Shown here in pieces: positions 11,701 through 23,595 of a DNA stretch of 64,000 bases. How positions within the stretch are numbered: position 1 is the first letter of the stretch; every line of letters starts with the position of its first letter. Below the pieces are notes generated by a model, which had not been told where the DNA came from, did no database searches, and worked only from the letters and a program-made list of their open reading frames with translations. The stretch is from Hypholoma sublateritium FD-334 SS-4 (taxonomy: Eukaryota > Basidiomycota > Agaricomycetes > Agaricales > Strophariaceae). A program made the position numbers and the translations under genes. The DNA is taken from assembly GCA_000827495.1 (NCBI GenBank), contig KN817619.1:1-64000 (forward strand), written 5' to 3'.

Positions 11701-12920
11701 CAATGTACGTCCCTCGATTTTGCGAGTACCTCGGGGTGCATGGTCTGATTTATTGATGTACGCAGTTCAACTGTATCGCCGTGGACTCCTTGCGCAGCGC
11801 AGCTTCCTTGCTATTGGATAATTGACCTATTAGGGCCTGCGCGCGGCGACCGTCGCGACGCTCTTGAGTGTGCATGCACCAGTTCACCCTAAATGATATT
11901 GGAACGTTGATTTCTGTGCCATCAATTTTGAGTGATGGACTGAAAAGCTGCGATATACCCAATTAGGACAGGAACGTCTGGTTCACGAGACTGAGGTAAT
12001 CTAGGGGAATGCCGATCCATTCTTCAATCACGTAGTGTTTCGTAACGAGTCTCTGGACTTCGAGTATTAATTTACCCGCCCGGGGTGCGCGAACTTAAGG
12101 ACGGTCGATTCCACCTGNTGCGACCGGGAGCCCGGAAGCAAGCGGCGCTTCATGTGTGCGTATATAATATTACTTGTAATTTTGCTACCATTGATGACGA
12201 AGCGCTTTGCATTGCTCTAAAATCCCACAGACATGCATGTGAATTTTAGACATGAGTACTCAGGAAAGGACGTCGATAAGCTTGAAGAATCTTCAATAAT
12301 TGCGTTACAGATAGCTAATCGTGAGTATACTAACGACGCGGAAGGTGNTAAGAGTGGTTTTAGGGTCGCAGGCCAGAATGACTGCGGAGAACTTGGAGAT
12401 GCTGAGCGTGGAGGCCTCAACACATTTATTTCGATGGCGAAAATGACGCGGCCCAAATACACTTATTGTACTGGTACATGTCTTCCCGAGTTTGTCACGT
12501 ATCGCGTTCAGCGTCGTCTCGATGGTACTAGCAAGCGGCCATGGGCGCCAATGGAAATGTATCAACAGCGGCGTGTCCTGATTTCGTGCGAGTAGCAATG
12601 GGTTCTGATGCACGGGAAACAGCTGCAGCGCGTCCTGTTCGCTAGCGGCTGACGATGTCGACGCAGGGCAGGAAATAATAATTTCTGCTAACGTAGAAGG
12701 AGCAGCGCGTCTTGAACAGCAGCTTGAAAATATCGACCACAATAACCAGCGGATAGACGGGACCGTACGGCGGTAAACTTAGACGTAGAGTAGCCGCGCG
12801 TTCTACGTTGCGCTGCTGCTTGCTCGCTTTGAGGGCTCAATATTTCGAGTTCGTCCATTCCTTTACATGCATGAGTTTAGGGCGTAAAAAGCCTGCCGTC
12901 GTGCATTGAGGCGCGAGCAG
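8781..12920. other. Gene-poor, GC-rich region turning AT-richer after 11.7 kb
   Basis: Nothing assignable to a protein family was found on either strand. The many open frames here overlap each other in several frames and lack splice-consistent structure. A stretch around 12233-12595 is open on both strands but shows no recognisable motif. Confidence 0.3.
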
Positions 12921-14490
12921 CGCACCACTTTTACGCGGCCGTCCGGCGCGCTCTCGGCTCGCCGGGCGCGGTGCCGGGTACGGGCCGTCGTGGGAGCATT
13001 CGGAGCACGGTCCGCGGACGTGGTCTGTGCGCTACGGGACCTTCCTTCTCTCTTTCCACTTCACGCATTTCAACACTGATGCCGTATATCACTCTCCTGT
13101 GCGCTTGTGGGGACATGAATGAGACACAATGTATGTAGACCCCATGTCCCGTTCTACTCGTCTGACCTTCTTTGCCCTCGCAGCCTATGCCGTTCGCGTC
13201 TCGCTTTCAATCGCCGCGGGCGCTGTCGGCGCATTCATAGGTGTGTCTGTCGCTGTAACCGCCCCGTATTCCTCCCTATTCTCGCCACAGATACACCTTA
13301 CCCATACCGTCGTCCCTTCCAAGCACGTCCGCGCAGCTGATTGTGATCTGCAAACACAAAACACTCCAGCGTGCGGATAAGTATCCATAGATTTGGCTTG
13401 CGTACGGACGGCGGGATGTGTCTGGTAGTACGTGTGATGCCTATACACTCCGTCCTCCTACGTTCTGTCCATTCTCTTTCCTTCTGTCCTTGCTAGCTAA
13501 CTTACAATACTGATGCGATTATCAGATCGATTGCCCCTCCAGATGCCGATTTTCCCTTACCTTGTTATTCTCCGCCGTCGTGGAAGGAACACATGCGGGT
13601 CCTGCCTCCCGACCAATCGTCCAACGCCACCCCTCATTTTGGTGTATCGTCATCTGCGGTCAACCGAGCCAGGACGTCGCCATATCACAATCATCTTACC
13701 CTCTCTTCTTTCACATTATATCCGCCGCTGATATGCCCTCCTCGCTTCGCCGTCCTTTTCAAGTACGTCTTTGATACGACGCTCGCAAGCGCTTTTGTCA
13801 CTTGCTAGATTTCTCCGCGCACGGATTTCATTCTGAAGTATCAACGGCGGTCCAGGTATGTGCGTCTTGCACTACTGCGCGACGCTGCGGCCTTTCGTTC
13901 GCTTTGCTGATTCCTCGTTTTTATTAGTATTCACGGCGTTCCCTGCTGTGGATGTTACTACAGCGCTGATCCACTTGATTAGTGACAATAATGGTATGTC
14001 GAGGCCCAAATCCATGATCCATCTCACCTTCACGCATCTCAGCATCTTTTCGCCGACAGGCCTTCAGTCGCTCCTCATCGTCCCTTCGTGTAGGCGTTAT
14101 CATTCATGCGTGAGCCTCCTGGTGCGTAGCCATCATATCTGTTCATTCGTCTCATCTCCGTTCGTTTCTAAAGCTCCGACCCTATCTGAATATCGCTTCG
14201 TCGCCATCGATCTTCCCGTATCCATGTCGAATGTATGCGCGTCGCACGCTACCTGCGCCTCGTTTTTTATTGCGGTGCGTCTTCGCCCTCCCACCACCTT
14301 CTACGAATGTATTCGCCCCCCATTCTACACCACTGTCCCCTCCCACGTACCAGCACGTTCCGCACACATCTTTGCAGATTCCTGCATCTCAAAAACGCGG
14401 CTGATGCGCATGCACAATCCCAGTGACATTCATGCATATTAGCGCGCATTTTTGTCTCGTGCGGAAACAGCGGATGTGTGCGCTGCCTGT
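12920..14490 (+). repeat. Large direct repeat, copy A
   Basis: This block recurs in the same order at about 14.90-16.39 kb. Landmarks include TACGCGGCCGTCC (near 12933 and 14916), GTGTCTGGTAGTA (near 13418 and 15425), TTTTCAAGTACGTCTT (near 13756 and 15668) and a segment with GCACAATCCCAGTGACATTC (near 14411 and 16300) that is about 85 % identical over roughly 140 bp. Offsets of 1.9-2.0 kb show that small indels have accumulated. No intact reading frame is shared, so the repeat is non-coding or decayed. Confidence 0.8.
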
Positions 14491-14899
14491 GCCACTTCCA
14501 CTGGGCTCTTGTGTTGCAGTCATGTAGCGCGCCAGCAGCGCAGGGCGCGATCACCCTGTATGACTACCCCAACCCCAGACAGAGACATCTCGCCACGCTG
14601 CGAGCCAGCGAGCCGCATGGGTACGCACCGCGGAGGCGCACCACACAACGCGCTCTGCAAATGTACCCTTCCTGTTGAGTATTCGACTGATCGCAGCGTG
14701 CGGACGATGTGCACTGCGGAGCGGGTCGTCACCGTGGTTCCGTCGGCCATTGTCTGGATGGGAATGTCGGTGCGGCGCTGCAGTGCTAGTTGGCACGCGG
14801 GAATTGCTGATTTCGAGCCGCGGTGCAGGATCTATTTGACGCGCGCGCGATGGTCATTGGGGCGTTGGATGCGCTACGGCGACGAACAGCGGACACCCT

Positions 14900-16390
14900 A
14901 CACTGCAAAGTACTTACGCGGCCGTCCCACCCGCGCATCAGCGGTGCCGCGTGCGCAGTGCGCGGTGCCAGGTGCGGGCCGTCGCCCTCGGAACACGGTC
15001 CGTGGGGACGCTCTGTGGGACACGGGACGTCCCTTCGTATTCTGACTGCGGCGCAGTACAGGTCTCTCCTCTGCGCTCGTGGGGCCACGGCATATCCTGC
15101 TGCAAATTTTAGGATCCGGGGATGGCACAAGGTAAGTAGACTGTTGTTCCATTCTTTACAATGACTTGCTTTGCTCTCGCAGACTCTGCCGCCTATCCCG
15201 CAATCGCTTGGGGTGCTGTCGGCGCGCCGATGTTCGTTTTGCAGGTTCGTCCGCCGTCGCTTCATCCTTCCCGTCTCCCTCCCCATTCTCGCCGCCGATA
15301 CACATCGCCTACCCCGCCCTCCCTACCCCAAACTTCCGCGCAGCTGAATGTTATCTGCATATACAAATCACTTCATCATACGGATAGGGCAACATCGTTT
15401 TGTCTTGCGTGTGGACGGCGACGTGTGTCTGGTAGTATGCATAATATCTGTAGGCTCCATCTTCCCATTCTGCGTCCATTCGCTATCGATGCTTACCTCC
15501 ATGCGGGTTCTGCCTCTCACCACTCGCACCTCCGCATCCCATTTCTGGTGTGCTCATCTGCGCTCTACGAAGTCGGTGCGTGACTACATCAACGATCATA
15601 GACCTTCTTAAATCCTGATCTTTCACGCTGTCTCCGCCGCTGTTATTTCATGCCCGCTCAGAAGTTCTTTTCAAGTACGTCTTCACCACGGCACGGCGAG
15701 CGTTTCTCTTACATGAGAAACCTTTGCGTGCGCGGACTCTCATTCTCAAGGAGTTTGTGTCTCGCAGCGCTGCTGCTGCTGGTATCTGCCACCTTCAGCT
15801 TATTTCGCTGACTGGCTTTTTTATTTGCGTGTAGGATGTCCCTCTGATGCGTGTGGTCCTGCAGCGCTCCCTCGCTAGGCTAATGACTGTGCTTATGTCG
15901 TGGCCTATACCTTTGATCTGTCTCACCCCGACGTAACTCAGCGTCTCCGCCGGCCCCCCCTGCGGGCATTATATGTCCAGCGTGTCACCTCCTGGTGCGT
16001 GTACATTGTATTAGTTCGTTTCTTCCACGTCACGCTGTTTCGCAGCGTCGAGAATCGCTGGCTATTGCTTCGCTTCTATCAATTATATGCTTTGCGTGGA
16101 GAGTACGTGCACGTCGCAATCCACACGGACCTGGTTCTGTATCGTGGTACGTGGCCGTCCTGTTTATTCTTTACCCCTTCTCCTGACTGCTACGCATGTA
16201 TTTGCCGTCTTCTCTCCACCCCGTACCTTGCCCCTATGCCGGCACGTTCCGCACACATCTTTACGGATTCCTACATATCAAAAACGCCGCTTATGTGCAT
16301 GCACAATCCCAGTGACATTCATGCATACCAGCGCGCATTTTCGTCTCGTGGGGAAACAACGGTTGTGTGCGCTACCTGTGCGCATGCACC
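14900..16390 (+). repeat. Large direct repeat, copy B
   Basis: This is the partner of the block at 12.92-14.49 kb, in direct orientation. The best conserved part is near its right end (about 16230-16380). Confidence 0.8.
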
Positions 16391-18378
16391 ATTTTTCCTT
16401 AGCATTCCGTCCGTCAGCTGGTAACACATTTTTCTCTTCCTTGCTGCTACTCCCCTTTCCCTTCCTAAGCGCTCGTATTAACTACGACAGTGCTCTAGAG
16501 ACAGCCCGATCTGGCCTCGCAGCGCAATTTGTGGACTCCTTCTATGGCTAAGGAACAGGATCAGGCATCGTCGGGGGAGCCATGGCTTAGGACCAGTCCC
16601 ACGCGTCGCAAAAGCTCGTGGGCAGAGCGGTGCGCTGAGGAGATGAGAAGGATGGGGGGATAAACGAGATTGTGCAACACGGTGTAACATCGTCGTATGT
16701 GAAGGCCTACATAGGTGTGGGTCATGGCCAAGCGGCTCATGTGGGAGGACGCCGTATTGTTGGAGGCGGCGTAGGTAGATACAGCAGAGCGCTGCTGGTC
16801 AGGTGGTATTGGAGGCGACGCAGGACCGGTTTCACCAGCGCGTAGTGGACATTAGCGTGTTGGATGTGGTGGTACTACGCGATAGGATTCCGACTGGAAA
16901 ATGAGGAGGAATGTGATGCGCAAACGGACACGAAGCGTCGCGGGTTTCGTGGGGAGGAAAGAACGGAGGGACGGGAAGCGTGCTGTTTCTGAATAAGGCA
17001 CGCGCTCACCGTTTCATCGTCTTAATTCTATTCAATCCAGGTGATTGTGCCGTAAAATGAGCGATTTGCGACTACGACCTGAACAGAAGGTTGCTAGTGC
17101 ATGTAGCGCAGTCTAGCCCGTCGCTCTATGCGGACGTGTATGGGCGCAGCAGTGCTTGCTAAAAGTTCAACTAGCAGGAGCGATTTAAGTGCGTGCTGCG
17201 TCCCGAGCGCGCGGCCCATTTTCGTGTCATACGCTGTGTTTTCATCATCAAGAGACGATTTATACTGCTAATATACTCGCCGTCCGGGCGCTGCACTGTG
17301 CCACCGCCACTCCTCGCCACCCCTCTCGGCGCATATCGCGTGAACTTACCCTTTTCTGCTTCCAATACACTGACTTCCCATCTCCTCTGCGCAGCCGAAC
17401 ACGACACACGCGCACGCTGTCCGTGTCCTCCGTCTACCCAAACCCATGCGCTGCAGATTTCTACGAGCGGCTCACAGGTAAATAAGCACATTGAGGCGCG
17501 GAACGAGGTGCCCGCGATTTCAGCACATCGCGCTGCAGCTGGCGTAGGTGTCGTACCTGCTGAAGCGATACACGCGGCTATCGTGACGCGCGCTGGACAT
17601 GACGTGCCTGCCCTCGCAATACATACGTGATACATCCGCGAATGTCGCCCAACGTCGGGCGCTGCCGGGTCTGAATCCACGCCGCGTACCTCCACTGGAC
17701 TACTCCAGATGCACCCAAGAAAGTTATATGCTTTCAATTAGAGTGCGTGTTTTATCTATGCGCCTTGCAAGGCTCCATGATAGATTGGAGCGAGCCCAGA
17801 TACGTGGTGCATGGGCGCATCGACATCAGTGGCTATCTAGTCCGACAATCATGTTTAAGGAAGAGGCAAACTCAAATTTAAAGGTTATGCTTTGTAAAGT
17901 AGAGCATTGCTAATTGTATCCAAGGGTACGGTATTCAGTGTTGTACCCTGTTGTACCGATTGAATGCGCCGGTTGGGTACTGATGAAACAGATCTCTGCA
18001 TATTGCCAGGAACTCAGTCGTTTGATTAAACTCAACTAAAGTTGAGCTCTGCGACTGAGCATGTATCGGATAAACGAGGAGAATAGGGACTGCTGCAGCC
18101 GTGTGTACGTTCATGTAGTTCTATGTATTTTCAGTTATCGCCAGGAGGGTTTTTTCTTATCTTAAGTCCCATTAGCATTCCATCCATATCGGACTCTTGT
18201 AGTTATTTTGGTCTTCGCACCTGCATACCAATTCATCATACAGACGTCAAATTAACTTACGATCTAACCCACGCCTATGATATTCTTCGTTCTGCATTCG
18301 ATGTTAGGCCACTCAGAATCCACGTACTTAAGAGCCACTGCGGTCATCAAAGCTTGTGCCCATTCCGCCCCCACCGTC
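16391..18378. other. Intergenic region, no gene recognised
   Basis: Open frames around 17171-17737 occur on both strands but have no family signature. The last 400 bases become AT-richer and would hold the promoter of the membrane-protein gene that starts at 18379. Confidence 0.3.
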
Positions 18379-19590
18379 ATGTCGAACAACAGCGCTGGAA
18401 CCATCCAGGATGCGCTGAATCCTTTTGAAGATGCAACAATTCACGCTGTGTATAACTCGTTCTTACTAAATATCCTACTCCTTGGTATGTTATTATTTTA
18501 TTCTTGACGAAACGCTTTCGCTTACTTTGAGCTTCGTTGCAAGGAATTTATACCACAATCTATTTTGGAACGCTATACATATATTGTAAGCTTATCGATG
18601 GTGAAGTGATTGCGATGCGAATGATTAATCATATGTGATTTACAGTGACTAGCAAGATGTCGCGCAGTCTCGTGGTCGTCTCAGCAATTACTGCTCTGTA
18701 CTTCGTGACTGTGGAACAAACTGTGATTCAATGGATCTGGATCAATAGGTTCTTCGGAATGGCAGGAGAGTCCAAATTTGCGGAATACGTGATTGCTGCG
18801 ACGGGACCGAGATGGATCTTTCTTGTCACCAATATCAACGCCTTCCTGTGTTGCATCATTGCTGACTCCCTACTGGTCAGGAACCCGAATACGTAGCCTA
18901 TCGAGCGTTGTTCTAATTTTATCTGCAGATATGGCGGTGCTATAATGTATGGAATAACTCCGTACGCATAATACTGGTACCATCGGCCTTTCTACTTATA
19001 GTTGTAGGTAAGTAACATACCGATTATTTACAAACTTATTAGTATCCTGACTTCTCTGATATAGGCACTGGCGTTGCAAACATAGCAAAAATTTCTGCCG
19101 ATCAGTTAAACTCAAACATATATAACTCTGGTCGAGAACTGCAGATACAGACATGCCTTGCGATTTTTTCTGCTTCAGCTCAGACACTGATAACGACGTC
19201 GCTGATATTGTATCGCATCATAATTGTAACCCGGCGTAACAAGTTGCCAAAACGAACAATAAATACCTGCAAGCACATCGTCGACATGGTTATTCAGTCC
19301 TCCGCCGTCTCCGCAGTGGTATTGCTCATATGGGCCATTGCATGGGCTATAACACCGCCATTGACCTTAAACAGCGCACCACGTCCTATTACTCTCGATT
19401 ATCTGGCGGGGTTTAGCGAACAAATAAGCTTCATTGTTGTTGTATGTCGTGCTAAAAATTCTCTACACTCGTGATACTGAATAATCTATAGGGAATGGCG
19501 CCAACAGTCATGGTTGCGCGAATAGCTCGGATAGGCTCTATGGATCCAAACGGCGAGACCTTCACGGACCATACAGACATAGAGTTCTGA
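18379..19590 (+). CDS. Basidiomycete multi-pass (probably seven-TM) membrane protein, 311 aa
   Basis: Six exons join in frame: 18379-18484, 18544-18595, 18653-18875, 18929-19007, 19065-19441 and 19492-19590. All introns are short (49-58 nt) and GT-AG. The start is the ATG opening MSNNSAGTIQDALNPFEDAT. Hydrophobic segments follow, including NSFLLNILLLGIYTTIYFG, SRSLVVVSAITALYF, the IFLVTNINAFLCCIIADSLL region, VRIILVPSAFLLIVVGTGVA, a segment around ILYRIII, AVSAVVLLIWAIAWAI and a last helix ending IVVGMAPTVMVARIARIG. The motif IWRCYNVWNN after the third hydrophobic block is typical of a large Agaricomycete family of uncharacterised membrane proteins. Topology resembles a receptor, but it lacks the signature I would expect of a Ste3 pheromone receptor. 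Function is unknown. Confidence 0.8.
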
Positions 19591-19789
19591 GCTGGATCCA
19601 GAGATTTTACAATTACCATACCTGTAGCACAGTCACGGGCTACCGCAACAGATTGATGACTTACAACCGCGGTCCAGGCGCGTTAGTTCTTCCCTGATAT
19701 TTCTACTTGTCAATTTGGCAAACGAAGGTCAAAGGAAGAGGGGCTTAGGAGAATAAGCCCGTCTCCGAAAGAGTGTATGTCGACTACTG

Positions 19790-21574
19790 ATAGTGAATGA
19801 GCAATGAACGAGCTAATAATAGATACTGAATGATGGGCCACGATGGTGTTCGCACGGCTCTTGTTGGTCGACGATGATGAAGCTGCAGCGTCTAGGCCAA
19901 GTCAAAGCGCTCAAGGACACCGCCATTGTCCAGAAAATAGCGGTTGCCTATACTCCCTTTACCTTGGTGCGCCCTCCCCCGCCCCCCTTCTTCCCTGCTG
20001 ACAACACAGCCAGCCCTCCAAACGCCCCTCGCCACCCACGTTCTCCCCCCCCCTCGCCTCCCACCCCTTTTCTTCTGCATAATATCTGCGAACCCCAGGC
20101 ATTTCCGGCGCCCTCCTCTTGGGCCACCCCAAATCCCCCTCGTTGGCCAAGCCCAACGTGTCCTTTTTGCTCACACCTCACCTCACGCCGCGCGCCACAA
20201 CTGTCCTCGCATCCAGTACCACCGATGCTGACGCCCATATTCTCGGGGCTTCCCATGTTCCCCGCTCGCGAGCTTTGCGCTACTTCCGCCGTCGCCCACG
20301 ATGCTCTCAGCGCGCCCAAAACCCTCGACATACGCCTACTTCTGCTCGCCACCCCGTCACCGTCATCGCACAACTTCGACTTGAAATGCTGCGTACATCT
20401 GCTGAGTACGCTATCGCCAACAGCTAGACACCGTCCCCATAACATTGGAGCAACGTAATGCAGAAGGCGCAGGAGGGAATACAGTGGCAGCGGTGGCGCC
20501 CGTCGTCGCCAAATACCTGGTCACTAAAGGGATAACAAGGTACATCTACGCAACGCTTTGCTGAGCTGCTCCTGATTGTAATCACAGATGATTGAAGCTA
20601 TACTACATGTAATTACCTCCCTCACTCCAGAAATCGTCGCCATTATCTGGGCCGAAGTGGTGCGTGCTTCTATGCATATGATTTATACTTTTCCTGACAA
20701 TACGCAGTCCCGCCTCAGCAGGACACGATAGCAGCAGTCGTAAAGAGCTGTCGGTCGAGGTGCAGGTCGCGGACCCATGGTAAGTTCATTAGCTTATCCT
20801 TGTCCGCGCATTCACTGAGGCGAGGTGCAGTATAACCTACTCATCGTTTCCACTGCTCCAGCTGCATGCTAACCGCCCGCATTATACCCACATCTTCGTC
20901 CTTCGTAATCGCACTCCGCCGGCACGTTGCACCCCCAGACCCACATGCCAACGACACACGCGCCTGCGGAGGCAACTCAGCCCATGCATCGCTCATGCTC
21001 TAGGAAAGACTGCCCAAAATCGTCGACTGCGTGACATACACTACGGCTCTGTCCCTGTTGACAGGACGTTCGTTCTCATTACGCACGCTGCGTCCAACAA
21101 GCGCTCATACACGCGCGGTATGTCCTCCGTAAGTGTCTATCTTTTCTGTAAACCCTCATTGTCATTTATCTGGTATGATGTTGATGCAATGATTAGGCAA
21201 TATCGTTGTTGAAGACCCGTAGCTCCCGCGCTCTCGGTGTGATCGTCCTCGCGCTCGGACCCACGGAACTGGCACCAGCAGAGTGGCAGGAGGTAGAGGC
21301 GGAGCGAAAATGGCTGCGGATTCCGTGCGAGGTGCGCCGTCTGAATTCTTGATCTTCTCTGTTTTGATTTAATCTTATAGCTCGGTCTCATCGCCGTCGC
21401 ATATGATGACGTCCGGGGGTGCATCGCCTCCACCCCACCTCTTACCCTCCCTCGTCTGTGTACTACACTGCAACGCAAGTCAAAAAGTGATACGTCTTGT
21501 TCCAGCGCGTTCGTGATATGAGTCACAGCGTCAGCCCTCTGTGGAGTCCACGCGGGGCCCGGTATAAATGATGT
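19790..21574. repeat. Decayed repeat family R, copy 1
   Basis: This copy begins near ATGGTGTTCGCACGGCTCTT and shares ordered landmarks with copies at 21.57-23.1 kb and 25.95-27.4 kb: a GTCGACGATGATGA head, CCGCTCGCGAGCTTTGCGC (near 20261), the GAACTGGCACCAGC segment (near 21256) and the GTCACAGCGTCAG tail (near 21517). Exon-like pieces bounded by GTAAGT and CAG suggest descent from an intron-containing gene, but stops and frameshifts break every version. The coding strand is uncertain because a minus-strand frame near the tail (ADAVTHITNALEQDVSLFDL) is also partly conserved. Confidence 0.65.
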
Positions 21575-23110
21575 TTGCACGTCGGCCCTTGTTCATCGAC
21601 GACGATAATGCCGCAGCATCAAGGCGGTCAAGAACGCCACCATTGACCTTATACATCGTTACCTTCCCTTCCTCTAGTAAGTTCTCCCCTGCCCGCCGTT
21701 TTCCTCGCTAACGAATGCAATCTACAGCCCTTCATGCGCCGCTTGCCATCCACGCCTTCTCCCTGGACTCGCCTCTCACCCGTAACTTTGGGTCACCCCG
21801 AACGCTCTTCATTTCCACAGTCCAACGTATGCACCTTCCAGCCCGCGTTTCAGACCGCTTGCTTCAGCTATCCTCACATCCAGTATCACCGGACACTGTC
21901 CACTAAGCTTCGGGCTTCCCGCGTGCCCCGCTCGCGAGCTTTGCGCCCATGCCGCCGTCGCCTACTATGTCTTCTGCGTACCTGAAATCTTTGGCATACG
22001 CCTACAGTTCCCCGCCACTCTGTCACTTGCAGCAACTGTCGTCATACATGTTCAGCTCGAAATTCTGCGTACATCTGTTTAGCACGCTATCATTATCAGA
22101 TGGACACCGTCCACGCAATCTCGGAGCAAAGTAACGCAGAAGGCGCATGTGGGAAGACAGTGTCAGCGGTGGTGCCCCTGGTGGCTCGCTTCCAAATGTT
22201 TGGTCACTCCTTGAATGCGTGTGGCAGTGGAAGGTACAATAAGGTACGTCTACATACCGCCTTTACACTACGTGTAATCACCGCCCTCGCTCAAAAGATC
22301 CTCGCCATTGGGGGTTATCTGTACCGAAGCAGTGCGTATCCCGAAGCATATTATTTGTACTTTCCCTAACTATACGCAGTCCCGCTACCACAGAACACCC
22401 ACATCATCGTTATTCGCAATTGCGTTCCCCCACATCCGTATGTTGATGACTCACAGCCTCCTGAACACGCAAGCTCAGCAAACACCGCACCGCCCACGCT
22501 TGAGGAAACACTGCTCAACGTCGACAACCTCCTGCTACATCTTCCGTAAGTGTTGACCTTTTCCGATCTATAATAGTAAGGCCGCATCGTTGTTTCTCTA
22601 ATACTTACAGTGCTTAGACAATATCATTGCAAACAACATGTATCTACGCTACACGCATTGGATGAGTTGGCACCGCCAGAGTTGGATGAGGTTGAGGTGG
22701 CGCGGCGTAGGCTCCGTGAGAGGTGCGCTGTCTGAACTTTTGATCTTGTCACTTTTTCGTTTAGACTTACAAACCGGTCTCATCTCCCTAGCATATGATG
22801 ACATCCGGGGAAGAATCGCCACCATGTCATCAGCCTCTTGCCCTCCCCAGCCCGCGCGATGCGCATGCGACGCACGTCAAAACGCGCTATGTCTCGTGTC
22901 AGTGCGTCCGTGAGATGTGCCACAGCGTCAGTCTTCTGCAGAGTCAACGCGGGGCTGGGTATAGACGTCCTACGCATGGTGCTCGGGCACCGCTTCCTGT
23001 TCGCATCGCGGGGAGCGGAACGAGCTCGAACCACGGCGCGTTCCTGGTTCCGCGCGCGGGTTGTGGATGGAGCGGGTGAGAGGAGACAGTTTCAGTTTGC
23101 GTCCTCAGCC
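21575..23110. repeat. Decayed repeat family R, copy 2
   Basis: This copy is directly adjacent to copy 1 in tandem: the tail of copy 1 runs into the head of copy 2 within about 60 bp. It shares CCCGCTCGCGAGCTTTGCGC (near 21928) and GCCACAGCGTCAG (near 22918) with copy 1, at offsets of about 1.4-1.7 kb. A stretch at about 22381-22552 reads open with a plausible exon end before GTAAGTG. No full frame survives. Confidence 0.65.
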
Positions 23111-23595
23111 GAAGATTCTGCAGATTACGCGACAAGTATGTGTATTGATTCCGAGCTGAACATTGTTTACACTTGCTGTTCGCCGCGGCGGGAGGCGGAG
23201 TGGCTGTATGCGCGAGTGGGCCAGGCTCGCGAAGATCTTTGCGCTGGAATAATGGTGATGTATAGTCGTAAATATATGTATGTTTGAACCTTGTGCTCAT
23301 AACAGAGTCTTCCATTCTGTCCTTGCTAGACCTTTTGAGATCAATTCACGCCTTTTCTTTCGTTATCGTAGCTCAAGCAAAGTAAAATATATGTCATTTT
23401 ATTTACAGTTCACACGAGTCCTATCTACAATGCCCCAAATGAGCAACAACGAGCTAAACATCATGAAGCGAAGAAACTGGAAACCGAAAAAATAGTACAG
23501 AACGCTCAAGAATAGAGAAAGCGGTGTGATGGGTGGGACCTTCAAAATGTTGGATGACAGTGGTAAACCTTTAGTGGAGCATCGGAGATGCCCCA

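Noticed and set aside
18379..19590. A Ste3-type pheromone receptor
   Set aside because: The predicted topology is multi-pass, but the IWRCYNVWNN motif places it in an uncharacterised basidiomycete family. No pheromone precursor with a C-terminal CAAX box was seen nearby.
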